In this document: positions 39,941 through 48,048 of the stretch, one piece after another | Numbering within the stretch: the stretch's first letter is position 1 | Layout of the letters: every line of letters begins with the position of its first letter | Assembly (NCBI RefSeq): GCF_004310865.1 | Contig: NZ_SIXI01000004.1 | Coordinates: 434,001-498,000 of the forward strand | Direction: 5' to 3' | DNA length: 64,000 bases | Source of the DNA: Aquabacterium lacunae | GTDB taxonomy: Bacteria > Pseudomonadota > Gammaproteobacteria > Burkholderiales > Burkholderiaceae_C | Program-made: the position numbers and the translations under genes | Notes under the pieces: model-generated | Database searches by the model: none | The model's input: only the letters and a program-made list of their open reading frames with translations | What the model was told of the DNA's origin: nothing

Positions 39941-42688
39941 TCAGCCCGCGGGCAACACACGGGGCGCCATGCCCAGGTCACGCCACCACTCGGGGTGGCA
40001 GCTGAACAGCAGCACCTGGTGGCGTGTGGCGGCGTCGAACAGCACGCGCTTCATCTGGGTCAGGCGCTGGGCATCGGTGTGCACCAGGGCATCGTCCAGC
40101 ATGATCAGCGTGGGCCGCCCCGCCTCGCGCAGCAGGTCGGCATAGGCCAGTCGGCTGATCAGGCCCAGTTGCTCGCGTGCGCCGAAGCTCAATTCGTCGA
40201 GGACGCCCCGTTCAGCCAGCCCGCCAGCCTGTGGCCGCTGCAGCACCGTGGGCACCAGCGTGGGACTGAGCGTGAGTTCAGCCCCGGGGAACAGCAGGCC
40301 CAGGTAGCGCTGGAGGTGATGTTGCAAAGGCGCCTGCAGGCGCGTCAGGGCAGCCTGCCGGTGGACCTGCAGGCGATCGCGCAGCAAGGTCAGCGCTTCG
40401 GCGCGTTGTTGCAGCTCGGCCAGGCGGCGTGCAGCGCGGGCGGCCTCGGCCTGAGCCAGGGCGAGCCGCTCTTCCAGCCCCTGCGCGCCTTGCTGGGCCA
40501 GCGCCTGCTCGCTCAGGGCCAGCTGCGTGCTGCGCTGCTGGTGGGTCTGCCGAACCTGGGCCAGGCTGCGCCCCAGGCGGCTCACGTCCTGCGCCAGAAT
40601 GTCCGGGCGCGCCTGGCTGATCTGCTGCTGACACTGCTGCACGCGGGCCTGCTGGGTCTGCAGCAAGGTGTGCAGCTCGGTCAGTCGGGCCTGGGCCTCG
40701 GCCTGTTCCCGCAGCTGGTCGGGCTGCTGCGCCTGCTGTTCGGCCAGGGCCCACTCGCGCTGGGTGGAATCGGCCAGTGCACGGGCCGCGGCTTGTTCGC
40801 TCTGGGCCTGAGCGTGCGCCGCGGTGGCGCGCTGCAGGGCCTGCTCGGCCAGCTTGCAGGCGGCCTCGGCTTCCGCCACGGTGGCCGCTAAACCTGCGCC
40901 GGGTTCGGCCAATGCCGAGTCTGCCGCGGGGTCTGATGCCGCGGTGTCTCCGGCGCGCGCCAAGGCCTGCTGCAAGGTGTCCACGTCCTGTGCCAGGCGT
41001 GCGGCGTGCGCGCGCAGGGCGGGCAGGCCATGAGGTGCGACCAGTTGCAAGGCCTGCTCGGCCAGGGCCTGTTGCTGCTGACGTCGTACCTGCTCGGCCA
41101 GACGGGCCTCCGCACTTTCCAGGTCAGGCACCCCCAGCTCGTTCAAGGCCGCCAGCCAGGCTGCCTCCGCCGCCTGGGCCGTGTGGTGCTGCCGGGTCAA
41201 GGCCTGAGGGTCGGCGCCACCCGGTTCGATCTGCAAGGCACCCAGGCCAGGCAGGGTCAGGCGGGTGGCGCCCAGCAACAGCTGCTCGCCCTGGCCTTGC
41301 AAGCTCAGGGTTTCAGCATCTGTCAGGCCTTGTGCTTGCAAATGCTGCCCGGGCAACAGGTCAAAACGCAAGCGTGTGGCCAGGCCCTCCAGCCTCAGAC
41401 GCGCCTGCGCCACATCGGCCTGCAGGGTGCGCAGGCGCCGGATGTCTGACTCTTTCAACGACAACGCGGTGGTGCCTTGGGGCTGAGCGACAGCCAGGAG
41501 CGCACGCTCGGCCGCCTCGGCCTGCTGCACCGATTGCGCGGCTTGGGCCTGGTCGCGCCGCAGGGCCTGCAGGTCACGTTGCCACTGGCGGCATTGCTCT
41601 GCCTGCTGCGCGCGCTGCAACACAGCCTGTGCTTTCAGCCAGGCTGCTTCGGCCAGGTCGCGCTGGGTCTGCGCCTGAAGCAGGGCCTGCTCGGCACGCT
41701 GGGCACGCTCGGCCGCCAGGCGGGCCTGCTCGGCACGCTGAACCAGTCCCTGGGCCTGGCGGGCGCTGTGGCTCAGCACCTGCTGGGCCCACTGCTGCTG
41801 GCGTTGCAGTTCGGCTTCCCGGGCCTGAGCCTCATCCAGCTGCTGCCGCGCTTGTTCGGCCAGGTTCAAGGCTTCACGGGCCTGGGTCAATTGCTGCTCC
41901 AGGGCCTCCCAGGGTCGCTCGGCTTCGTCGCGCTGGTGCTCGGCGCGCAACTGACTCAGAGCATCGACCTCCTGCTGGTACTGGCTCACCTGGGCCTGCA
42001 GGTCCTGCACACGGGCCTTCGTGGCGTCCAGCTGCGCCAGGGCCTCGGCCAGGGCGCCTTTGGGCCGCCCGGTGGCGGTCAGCAGCACCTCACGCAAGGC
42101 GTCCACCTGGGCCAGCACCGCATCGCCCTCGGTGGCGGCCAGCCCGGTCAGGCCCGGTGCATCGGCACCGCCTTGGCCATGTCGGGCCAAGGCCTGGTGC
42201 AAATGGGCATGGGCATGGTCGGCCGCCGCCTGCAAGTCCTGCCCGGTGCCCTGGCTCACCCACAACAGGCCCGGGATGCCCCAGTGCTCGGCCTTGCTGG
42301 CCCCCTTGGCCGCGAAGCCAAAACCCAGCCATTGGGCCAGGTGGTCTTCGGCCTCGGCGCCTTGCCAGCTCTGCGCCCCGATGCGCAGGTCACAGCGGCG
42401 CTTGCTGCCCAGGAACGATTTGCTCAACTCACCGGCCACGCCATCGTGCTCGAAGCCGAGCACCACCTGCGGCGTGGCGCCACTGTCGCCCCAAGGCCGC
42501 AGATCATCCACCGCCGTGGAGCGGTAGCGCTCGAAGAAAGCCGCCCGAATCGCCCGCACCAGGGTGCTCTTGCCCGCTTCGTTGGGGCCACAGATCAGGT
42601 TCAGCCCGGGCTGCAGGTCACGCAGCTCGAAAGGCTGGCGAAAGCGCCGCAGCTGCTCGACCTTCAGGCGCGTCAGGTGAAAGCTCAT
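39941..42688 (-). CDS. SbcC/YhaN-like coiled-coil ATPase
   Basis: ABC-type ATPase of the Rad50/SbcC superfamily, 915 residues. Walker A is GPNEAGKST (34-42). The central 600 residues are a Gln/Ala/Leu-rich coiled coil, and the C-terminal Walker B region reads LIMLDDALVHTDAQR, followed by LLFSCHPEWW. No CxxC zinc hook was found in the coiled coil, unlike SbcC and Rad50, which fits the shorter YhaN type. Its ATG overlaps the TGA of the nuclease gene (ATGA), so the two are translated together and probably form a complex acting on DNA ends. The coiled-coil codons are strongly repetitive (CAG/GCC/CTG). Confidence 0.85.
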   Translation of the reverse strand: MSFHLTRLKVEQLRRFRQPFELRDLQPGLNLICGPNEAGKSTLVRAIRAAFFERYRSTAVDDLRPWGDSGATPQVVLGFEHDGVAGELSKSFLGSKRRCDLRIGAQSWQGAEAEDHLAQWLGFGFAAKGASKAEHWGIPGLLWVSQGTGQDLQAAADHAHAHLHQALARHGQGGADAPGLTGLAATEGDAVLAQVDALREVLLTATGRPKGALAEALAQLDATKARVQDLQAQVSQYQQEVDALSQLRAEHQRDEAERPWEALEQQLTQAREALNLAEQARQQLDEAQAREAELQRQQQWAQQVLSHSARQAQGLVQRAEQARLAAERAQRAEQALLQAQTQRDLAEAAWLKAQAVLQRAQQAEQCRQWQRDLQALRRDQAQAAQSVQQAEAAERALLAVAQPQGTTALSLKESDIRRLRTLQADVAQARLRLEGLATRLRFDLLPGQHLQAQGLTDAETLSLQGQGEQLLLGATRLTLPGLGALQIEPGGADPQALTRQHHTAQAAEAAWLAALNELGVPDLESAEARLAEQVRRQQQQALAEQALQLVAPHGLPALRAHAARLAQDVDTLQQALARAGDTAASDPAADSALAEPGAGLAATVAEAEAACKLAEQALQRATAAHAQAQSEQAAARALADSTQREWALAEQQAQQPDQLREQAEAQARLTELHTLLQTQQARVQQCQQQISQARPDILAQDVSRLGRSLAQVRQTHQQRSTQLALSEQALAQQGAQGLEERLALAQAEAARAARRLAELQQRAEALTLLRDRLQVHRQAALTRLQAPLQHHLQRYLGLLFPGAELTLSPTLVPTVLQRPQAGGLAERGVLDELSFGAREQLGLISRLAYADLLREAGRPTLIMLDDALVHTDAQRLTQMKRVLFDAATRHQVLLFSCHPEWWRDLGMAPRVLPAG

Positions 42689-43812
42689 GCCGTGCCCCCC
42701 TGGCGCTCGGCCAGCACACCCGCCAGGATGGCCAGGGCTTCGCGGTGCACGGCCTGCTGCTCGGGCGTGCCGTGGGCCTGACCGTGTCGCAGGTCATCGA
42801 TGACCGGGGCCAGGTAACCATCGGCCTTCAGGCGCGCCAGGTCCTCGTCGGAAGGCTGCAGGCGCACGGCACCCAAGGGGGCATCCAGATGGCGCAAGCG
42901 CGCGCTCGCCTGTGCCAGCGCTTCGCGCAGGGTCTGGTGGCCTGGCAGGTCGAGGGCGCCGCTCAGGGCCAGCTGCACCACGGCACCGTCAGGCAACTGC
43001 TGCAGGCTGTGCACCAGGGCTTGCACGTCAGAGGCCACATGCAGCGCGGCCTCCAGGCTGAACCAGCGGTGCCGCGCCGTGGGCAGGCGTGTCACGGTGG
43101 GGGCCTGCCCCGGCTCGGGCACATCCACCAGCAAGGCGTGACCCGCATCGTTGTCGCGGAAACGATCCGGCTCGGGCGTGCCGCTGTACCAGGTACGGGC
43201 ATTGACCTCGCGGCAGCCATGCCAGTCTCCCAAAGCCAGGTAATCCAGCCGCGCGCGCTCGGCGCGGTCAGGCGCGATCGGGTTGGGCGAATCGATGTGC
43301 TCGGCCAACAGGCCCTGCACGCTGCCATGGGCCAGGCCCACGCGCACCAGGCCCGCAGGCGTGTCGGCCAGGTCGAACCACGCGGTGGCATCGTCGAAGG
43401 TGTGGCGTTGCGTCAAAGGGGCCGGCAGCACGGCCAGCCCGGCCTGCGGCAGCAGCACAGGCTCGGGGCGCAGGGCCAGGTGCACATGGGCGGGCACCAC
43501 GCCCAGGCGCTGCGCGCGGGTCCACACGCTTTCGGCCAGGGCCGCGTCGTGGTTGCCGGGCATCAACACCCAAGGGCCATCAAAGCCTTTCAGGGCATTG
43601 AACAGCTGGCGCACCGTGCGCTCGGACACCGTCTGCAGGTCGAACACATCGCCCGCCACCAGCACGGCATCGGCCGCATGCTGCACCGCCAGGGCCGCCA
43701 GCCGCTCCACCGCGGCCACGCGCGCCTCGGCCAGGGGCACGGCGTCTTCTTCCGGGAAGGTGGTGTACTGGCGACCGATCTGCCAGTCGGCGGTGTGGAG
43801 GATGCGGGGCAT
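42685..43812 (-). CDS. SbcD/YhaO-like metallophosphoesterase nuclease
   Basis: Calcineurin-fold exonuclease partner of the adjacent ATPase, 375 residues. Metal-binding motifs are HTADWQIG (6-13), GDVFD (54-58), PGNHD (85-89), GLAHGS and LGDWHG. The ATG at 43812 gives MPRILHTADW, the usual start of the family; a GTG at 43854 would add 14 non-homologous residues, and neither has a clear ribosome binding site. It lies 60 bases after the alpha/beta hydrolase gene on the same strand, so a shared transcript from the TetR-controlled promoter is possible. Confidence 0.87.
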   Translation of the reverse strand: MPRILHTADWQIGRQYTTFPEEDAVPLAEARVAAVERLAALAVQHAADAVLVAGDVFDLQTVSERTVRQLFNALKGFDGPWVLMPGNHDAALAESVWTRAQRLGVVPAHVHLALRPEPVLLPQAGLAVLPAPLTQRHTFDDATAWFDLADTPAGLVRVGLAHGSVQGLLAEHIDSPNPIAPDRAERARLDYLALGDWHGCREVNARTWYSGTPEPDRFRDNDAGHALLVDVPEPGQAPTVTRLPTARHRWFSLEAALHVASDVQALVHSLQQLPDGAVVQLALSGALDLPGHQTLREALAQASARLRHLDAPLGAVRLQPSDEDLARLKADGYLAPVIDDLRHGQAHGTPEQQAVHREALAILAGVLAERQGGTA

Positions 43813-43872
43813 GGGGGGCGTGTTCAGGGCGCACACGCAAGCGTGCCCCGGCACTGTACAACCCCATGCGGC

Positions 43873-45171
43873 TCAGGCCGCGCCGGGCACACGCATCAGC
43901 TGGTCGCGCACCCAGGTTTGCGACAGGTCCAGCCACTCGCGGTAGTGGCCCATGGCGCAGTGGTCGTCATTCGGGTAGAGCTTGAGTGTCGCACGGGGTG
44001 CCTGGGCGGCCAGGTCACGCGAGTCCTGCGTGCTCAGCAGGGTGTCGTGGTCCCCGTTGATCACCAGCAGCGGGATCTGGATCTGCGCATACAGCGGGCG
44101 CAACGACAAGGCCCTCAAGGCCCGCATCAGCCCATGAAGGCTGGTCGCCCCCGTGGTGTGCTGCAAGGCTTTGACGATGATGTCGGGGATGCCGATGGTG
44201 TTGCCGACCTGGAAGGTGCGGTGGGTGGGCGCGCCGCACGCCACCGCGCATTGCAAGCGGCGGCTGGTGGCGGCCAGGCGTGCGGCCCAGTAGGCCCCGA
44301 AACTCACGCCCACCAGGCCGATGCGGCCAGGGTCCACACGCGGGTGGCGGGCCAGGTGTTCAATCACCCCGTGGTAGATGCTTTCCGAGTCCACCGACAT
44401 GCGCTGGCGGTGCGCGTAGGTGCCGGGCATCTCCATGAAAAACACCGCCAGGCCGCTGTCGTGGTAACGCAGCAGCGGGATGGCCAGCTCCTGCACCGTG
44501 CCTTCCAGGCCATTGGTCACCACCACCAGCGGGCATCGTTGCGAGCCTGCGGGCGTGGCCAGGTAGCCCTTGACGGTCTCGCCGTTCACCTCGATGGCCA
44601 CGCGCTCGATGACCATGCCCAGCAAGGGCGCGACCACCTGGGTGAGGCCATCGAACAACTGCGCCGACCGGTGATACGCCTGCAGCCTGCCGGCTGTGTG
44701 CCCCGGGAAGGCGCTGACCTGGTAGTAAGTGATGGCCTTGACCGTGCAGCGCAAGGCTTCCAGCGCCTGCTGGGCCGACGACCCCTCGTCGCCGGCGACC
44801 CCCAAGGGGGCGCTACGCTCCGACATCAAGGTGGCCACCTGCGCCCCCCAAGGGGCCAGGGCCGCACGGGCCTGCGTGCAGGCAGGGTTCGAGGCGAAAC
44901 CGGGCACACACGCCTCGGCCGCCTGCAACTGGGCCTCGGCCAGCGCGTTCCAGTGACCGCACCAGGCCTCGTCGGTGAACGAGCGAACACCGTTCATCTG
45001 ATCACGGAACTGCGCGGCGTCCAGCCCGCCCATGGCGGCATAACGCTGCACGAACAAGGCCGGCAGGAAGTAGCCAGCCCCCAGGCGCCGGGCGGCGTGC
45101 TCGGTGGTGCGGGTCAGCAGGCAGGTCGTGATGAACAGGCGACGCAGCGCGTCGCGGAAGGGCTTGGGCAT
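43873..45171 (-). CDS. Alpha/beta hydrolase, FrsA/DUF1100-like
   Basis: Predicted soluble esterase or related hydrolase, 432 residues. An N-terminal helical lid-like region covers about 1-190; then comes the alpha/beta fold with strand PLVVVTNGLEG, the nucleophile elbow GVSFGAYWA (Ser290), the acid strand LLVINGDHDTLLS and the C-terminal NDDHCAMGHY with the probable catalytic His. The ATG at 45171 has AGAGAG upstream; an earlier ATG at 45204 lies inside a palindrome and has no ribosome binding site. It is divergent from a TetR regulator, which likely represses it. The substrate is unknown. Confidence 0.82.
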   Translation of the reverse strand: MPKPFRDALRRLFITTCLLTRTTEHAARRLGAGYFLPALFVQRYAAMGGLDAAQFRDQMNGVRSFTDEAWCGHWNALAEAQLQAAEACVPGFASNPACTQARAALAPWGAQVATLMSERSAPLGVAGDEGSSAQQALEALRCTVKAITYYQVSAFPGHTAGRLQAYHRSAQLFDGLTQVVAPLLGMVIERVAIEVNGETVKGYLATPAGSQRCPLVVVTNGLEGTVQELAIPLLRYHDSGLAVFFMEMPGTYAHRQRMSVDSESIYHGVIEHLARHPRVDPGRIGLVGVSFGAYWAARLAATSRRLQCAVACGAPTHRTFQVGNTIGIPDIIVKALQHTTGATSLHGLMRALRALSLRPLYAQIQIPLLVINGDHDTLLSTQDSRDLAAQAPRATLKLYPNDDHCAMGHYREWLDLSQTWVRDQLMRVPGAA

Positions 45172-45190
45172 GCGGGCTCTCTGGCGGGCG

Positions 45191-45214
45191 TTTATTGAAC
45201 TCATGTTCAATAAA
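45191..45214. promoter_or_regulatory. Perfect palindrome, probable TetR operator
   Basis: TTTATTGAAC-TCAT-GTTCAATAAA, ten-base arms without mismatch, between the divergent hydrolase and tetR genes (20 bases before the hydrolase ATG, 25 before tetR). A further GTTGAAC half-site lies at 45231-45237. AT-rich in a GC-rich setting, typical of an operator/promoter. Confidence 0.75.
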
Positions 45215-45239
45215 TGATTATGCGTAGACTGTTGAACCC

Positions 45240-45881
45240 ATGTCAAACAAAACACCCTCTCCCACGAAGCGCCCGGTGCGCCAAGCGACAGGCGCGCGCC
45301 TCGCCCCCGACGCGCGCCGGGCCCACCTCTTGTCGGTGGGCGCAGCGGCGTTTGGCGCGCATGCTTACGACGACGTGCAGATCGACCAGATCGCGCAGCA
45401 GGCGGGGGTCTCGCGGGGGCTGCTCTACCACTACTTCCCAGGCAAGCAGGAGTTCTTCGCGGCCATCGTCGAAGACGGGTACGACGACATCCTGAGGGTG
45501 ACCCTGCCGGACCCGGCCTTGCCGCCGCTGGCCCAACTCCAGGCCTCGCTGGAGGCCTACTTCGACCACGTCGCCGAGCACCCACACACCTACCGGGCGC
45601 TGTTTCGCAGCGCGGCCAGCGCCCACCAGGGCGTGCAAGCCGTGGTGCAGCGCAACCTGGACACCCAGGCCCAGCGCATCATGGTTGCCTTGGCCCCCAT
45701 GTCGCCGCCCAGCCCTTTGCTGACACTGTCTGTGCGTGCCTGGCTGGCCTTCCTGGTGCACGCCGCGCTGGACTGGCTGGACAGCCAGCCGCCACTCGAC
45801 CGTCAGGCCGTGATCCGTGCCTGCACGGCGGCTTTGGTGGGTGCGGTGGGGGGGGTGGGGGGTGTGCCCCCCGGCACCTGA
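45240..45881 (+). CDS. TetR-family transcriptional regulator
   Basis: One-component repressor of 213 residues. The N-terminal helix-turn-helix is at about 40-85 (VQIDQIAQQAGVSRGLLYHY, then FPGKQEFF), and the C-terminal ligand domain is helical. A low-complexity Gly/Val tail (GAVGGVGGV) ends the protein. The ATG at 45240 lacks a ribosome binding site and may be translated from a very short leader. Divergent to the hydrolase with a perfect palindrome between; autoregulation and control of the hydrolase are the expected arrangement. The inducer is unknown. Confidence 0.88.
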   Translation: MSNKTPSPTKRPVRQATGARLAPDARRAHLLSVGAAAFGAHAYDDVQIDQIAQQAGVSRGLLYHYFPGKQEFFAAIVEDGYDDILRVTLPDPALPPLAQLQASLEAYFDHVAEHPHTYRALFRSAASAHQGVQAVVQRNLDTQAQRIMVALAPMSPPSPLLTLSVRAWLAFLVHAALDWLDSQPPLDRQAVIRACTAALVGAVGGVGGVPPGT

Positions 45882-45931
45882 GATGTTTGACCGCAGCGCA
45901 TGGATCGACAGCTCGCATGGAAACAGATCAC

Positions 45932-45996
45932 AAGCTGTAAGCCGAAGATACAGCTTTGGTTGCGTACCCTTGATTTACAATTCATAATACGTGAAT
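45932..45996 (+). promoter_or_regulatory. Inverted repeats upstream of hipB
   Basis: AAGCTGTA (45932-45939) and TACAGCTT (45949-45956) form a perfect eight-base inverted repeat with nine bases between. ATTCA-N7-TGAAT (45980-45996) follows, with a TACAAT box at 45975-45980. The region is clearly AT-richer than its surroundings. Likely hip promoter and HipB operators; the first repeat could also act as a terminator for tetR, though no T-run follows. Confidence 0.45.
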
Positions 45997-46019
45997 CCTG
46001 AATACAAGCATTGGCCTGT

Positions 46020-46316
46020 ATGCATGAATTCCCAGTTCGCAATCCAGACCAGTTGCCAGCCTTGCTGCAATCGTTTCGCAAGGCCGCTGGTTTGACGCAA
46101 GCCGAAACCGCGCTGCGCCTGGGCGTCACGCAGCAAACCTACTCTGCGCTGGAACGCCATGCCAGCAAGGTCAGCGCCGAGCGCCTGCTCCTGCTCCTCA
46201 ACCTGCTCGGTGTCGAGGTGGTGCTGCACGCCAAGCCCACCTCCAACACCGGCACCGGCGTCCGGGCAGCAGAGCCACCCGCAGATCCCGCAGACCACCA
46301 CGGCCCAGCATGGTGA
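46020..46316 (+). CDS. hipB: HipB-like antitoxin (Xre helix-turn-helix)
   Basis: Antitoxin and autorepressor of 98 residues. The Xre helix-turn-helix covers about 11-65: LLQSFRKAAGLTQAETALRL, then VTQQTYSALERHASKVSAE, then a hydrophobic LLLLLNLLGVEVVLHAK strand, as in HipB dimers. A Pro/Ala-rich tail follows. The ATG at 46020 was preferred over the TTG at 46011. It ends nine bases before hipA, the usual antitoxin-first order. Confidence 0.87.
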   Translation: MHEFPVRNPDQLPALLQSFRKAAGLTQAETALRLGVTQQTYSALERHASKVSAERLLLLLNLLGVEVVLHAKPTSNTGTGVRAAEPPADPADHHGPAW

Positions 46317-46325
46317 GCCCACGCC

Positions 46326-47669
46326 ATGGGAAGACGCTCTCACACCCGCGCCCTGAGCCTGTGGATGAACGGTGTCCGAGTGGGCACCTGGCTCACGGCA
46401 CCGCGCAGCCCGGACACACTGCAATACGACCCCCACTGGGTGCAAAGCCGCGAAGGCCGGCCCCTGTCCTTGTCGCTGCCCTTCACGCCGGGCAACGCCC
46501 CGCATCGGGGCGAGCGTGTGCGCCACCATTTCGACAACCTGCTGCCCGACAGCCCAGACATCCGGGCGCGCCTGGCTCGCCGTTACCGGGCCACGTCCAC
46601 CGAGGCCTTTGATGTGCTGGCACAGGCCGGCCAGGACTGCGTGGGTGCGCTCCAGATCCTGGAGGGAGATGCCAGTCCAGCCGTGGCCTCAGTGCAAGCG
46701 CGCCCGCTGAATCACAGCGAAGTGGCCGCCGTATTGCGACACGCCACCGCCGCCACGGCCCCGGGATTCATGGAAGACGACGACTTCCGCATCTCGATTG
46801 CAGGCGCGCAAGAAAAGACCGCGCTGCTCAGGCTGGATGGTCAATGGTGCGTGCCGCAAGGTGCCACCCCCACCACCCACATCCTCAAGCTGCCATTGGG
46901 CCTGGTGGGTGGCATGGGCCTGGACCTGCGCGAATCGGTTGAGAACGAGTGGTTGTGCGCGCAGATCCTGGCGGCCTATGGCCTGCCTGTGGCCCGTTGC
47001 GAGCCTGTTCAATTCGAAGATGTCAAAGCGTTGGCGGTCGAGCGCTTTGACCGCATGTGGTGGGCAGCGCCCGACGGGCAGCAGCACCTCATCCGCCTGC
47101 CACAAGAAGACCTGTGCCAGGCCACCGCGACCGCCCCTGATCTGAAGTACGAATCCCAAGGCGGCCCCGGCATCGACCGCATCATGTCGGTGCTGTCCGG
47201 CTCGATCACACCTGAGCAAGACAAGCGCACCTTCTTCCTGGCGCAGGTGCTGTTCTGGATGCTGTGCGCGCCCGACGGCCACGCCAAGAACTTCAGCCTG
47301 TTCATCCGGCCGGGAGGGCGCTTTCAACTCACGCCGCTGTACGACGTGATCTCGGCCTACCCCATCCTCGGCGATGGGCCCAACCAGATCTCACCGTTCA
47401 AGGTCAAACTGGCCATGGCTGTGCGTGGCAAAAACACGCACTGGAAGATGAACGACATCCAGCGGCAACATTGGGTGGCGGTGGGAGCTCGGCACGGTGT
47501 GGTCACCGAGCATGGCCAACCCGTCGACAAGCTGCTGGACGATCTGGTGGCACGCACACCTGAGGTCATCCGTCAAATCAGGCACAAGCTGCCTGAGGGG
47601 TTTCCGATGCCATTGGCCCACTGCATCCTGCAGGGGGTGGAGCAAGCCTCACTGAAACTTTTGGCATGA
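46326..47669 (+). CDS. hipA: HipA-like serine/threonine kinase toxin
   Basis: Kinase toxin of 447 residues (Escherichia coli HipA is 440), which in the model organism phosphorylates glutamyl-tRNA synthetase. Visible: the N-subdomain, then the autophosphorylation loop RISIAGAQEKTAL with Ser157 in the place of the regulatory serine. The ATP-contacting HILKLP has Lys188, the catalytic loop DGHAKNF has Asp317, and the metal-binding segment PLYDVISA has Asp340. All key residues are intact, so the toxin is probably active. The ATG has GGTGAG eight bases upstream. Base composition is slightly below its neighbours; it lies 119 bases from tRNA-Arg. Confidence 0.93.
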   Translation: MGRRSHTRALSLWMNGVRVGTWLTAPRSPDTLQYDPHWVQSREGRPLSLSLPFTPGNAPHRGERVRHHFDNLLPDSPDIRARLARRYRATSTEAFDVLAQAGQDCVGALQILEGDASPAVASVQARPLNHSEVAAVLRHATAATAPGFMEDDDFRISIAGAQEKTALLRLDGQWCVPQGATPTTHILKLPLGLVGGMGLDLRESVENEWLCAQILAAYGLPVARCEPVQFEDVKALAVERFDRMWWAAPDGQQHLIRLPQEDLCQATATAPDLKYESQGGPGIDRIMSVLSGSITPEQDKRTFFLAQVLFWMLCAPDGHAKNFSLFIRPGGRFQLTPLYDVISAYPILGDGPNQISPFKVKLAMAVRGKNTHWKMNDIQRQHWVAVGARHGVVTEHGQPVDKLLDDLVARTPEVIRQIRHKLPEGFPMPLAHCILQGVEQASLKLLA

Positions 47670-47788
47670 CCACAAGCAGGGCACACGGAGCCCAGCGGCG
47701 AGGAATTGTCGGAACGAGGCCTGCGCATGAATTGCAGAGCCTTCCTTGAGGGGGCTGAGGTGGGGCTGTTTGCCCCAGGTCACTCAAG

Positions 47789-47864
47789 TGGCGCGCCCGG
47801 CTGGGATCGAACCAGCAACCCCTGCCTTCGGAGGGCAGTACTCTATCCATTGAGCTACGGGCGC
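47789..47864 (-). tRNA. tRNA-Arg(CCG)
   Basis: The minus strand folds as a 73-base cloverleaf plus encoded CCA. Acceptor GCGCCCG pairs with CGGGCGC, the anticodon stem CTGCC/GGCAG carries loop CTCCGAA (anticodon CCG, arginine CGG codons), and the T loop is GGTTCGATCCC-type. A TAGAAT -10-like box lies 11 bases upstream. Directly beyond the 3' end is a small hairpin TGGGGC-TGTTT-GCCCCA (47761-47777), without a T-run. Confidence 0.96.
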
Positions 47865-48003
47865 AGCGCAACCGCATTCTAGCAGGCGCACTTGTCAAGC
47901 CCGTCACGCAAAACGCAGCATTTGGGCGTGCGTGCGCCACTTGTTGTGGTGACTGGGCGCCGATCACCGTTCAACTGGCTTCATCCCTGCTTGACGCGGG
48001 TTT

Positions 48004-48009
48004 TATAAT
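48004..48009 (+). promoter_or_regulatory. Probable -10 box of the cytochrome c5 gene
   Basis: A perfect TATAAT lies 40 bases before the ATG. The TTGACG at 47991-47996 is only seven bases upstream and cannot be its -35; TTCATC at 47980-47985 (18-base spacing) is a weak alternative. The 379 bases between hipA and this gene otherwise hold only the tRNA. Confidence 0.4.
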
Positions 48010-48048
48010 CTTGCGATTGTTTACGTCACCGCCCCACCGAGGACTCAC

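Noticed and set aside
40777-45198. 1473-codon open frame on the plus strand opposite the SbcC/SbcD-like and hydrolase genes
   Set aside because: The opposite strand has recognisable motifs throughout; this frame is Arg/Pro/Ala-rich with no domain.
47761-47777. TGGGGC-TGTTT-GCCCCA as an attachment site or terminator of tRNA-Arg
   Set aside because: No T-run, and no matching copy of a tRNA 3' end was seen beyond hipBA, so neither role is supported.
47991-48009. TTGACG and TATAAT before cytochrome c5 as a -35/-10 pair
   Set aside because: Spacing is only seven bases; only the -10 box is retained.
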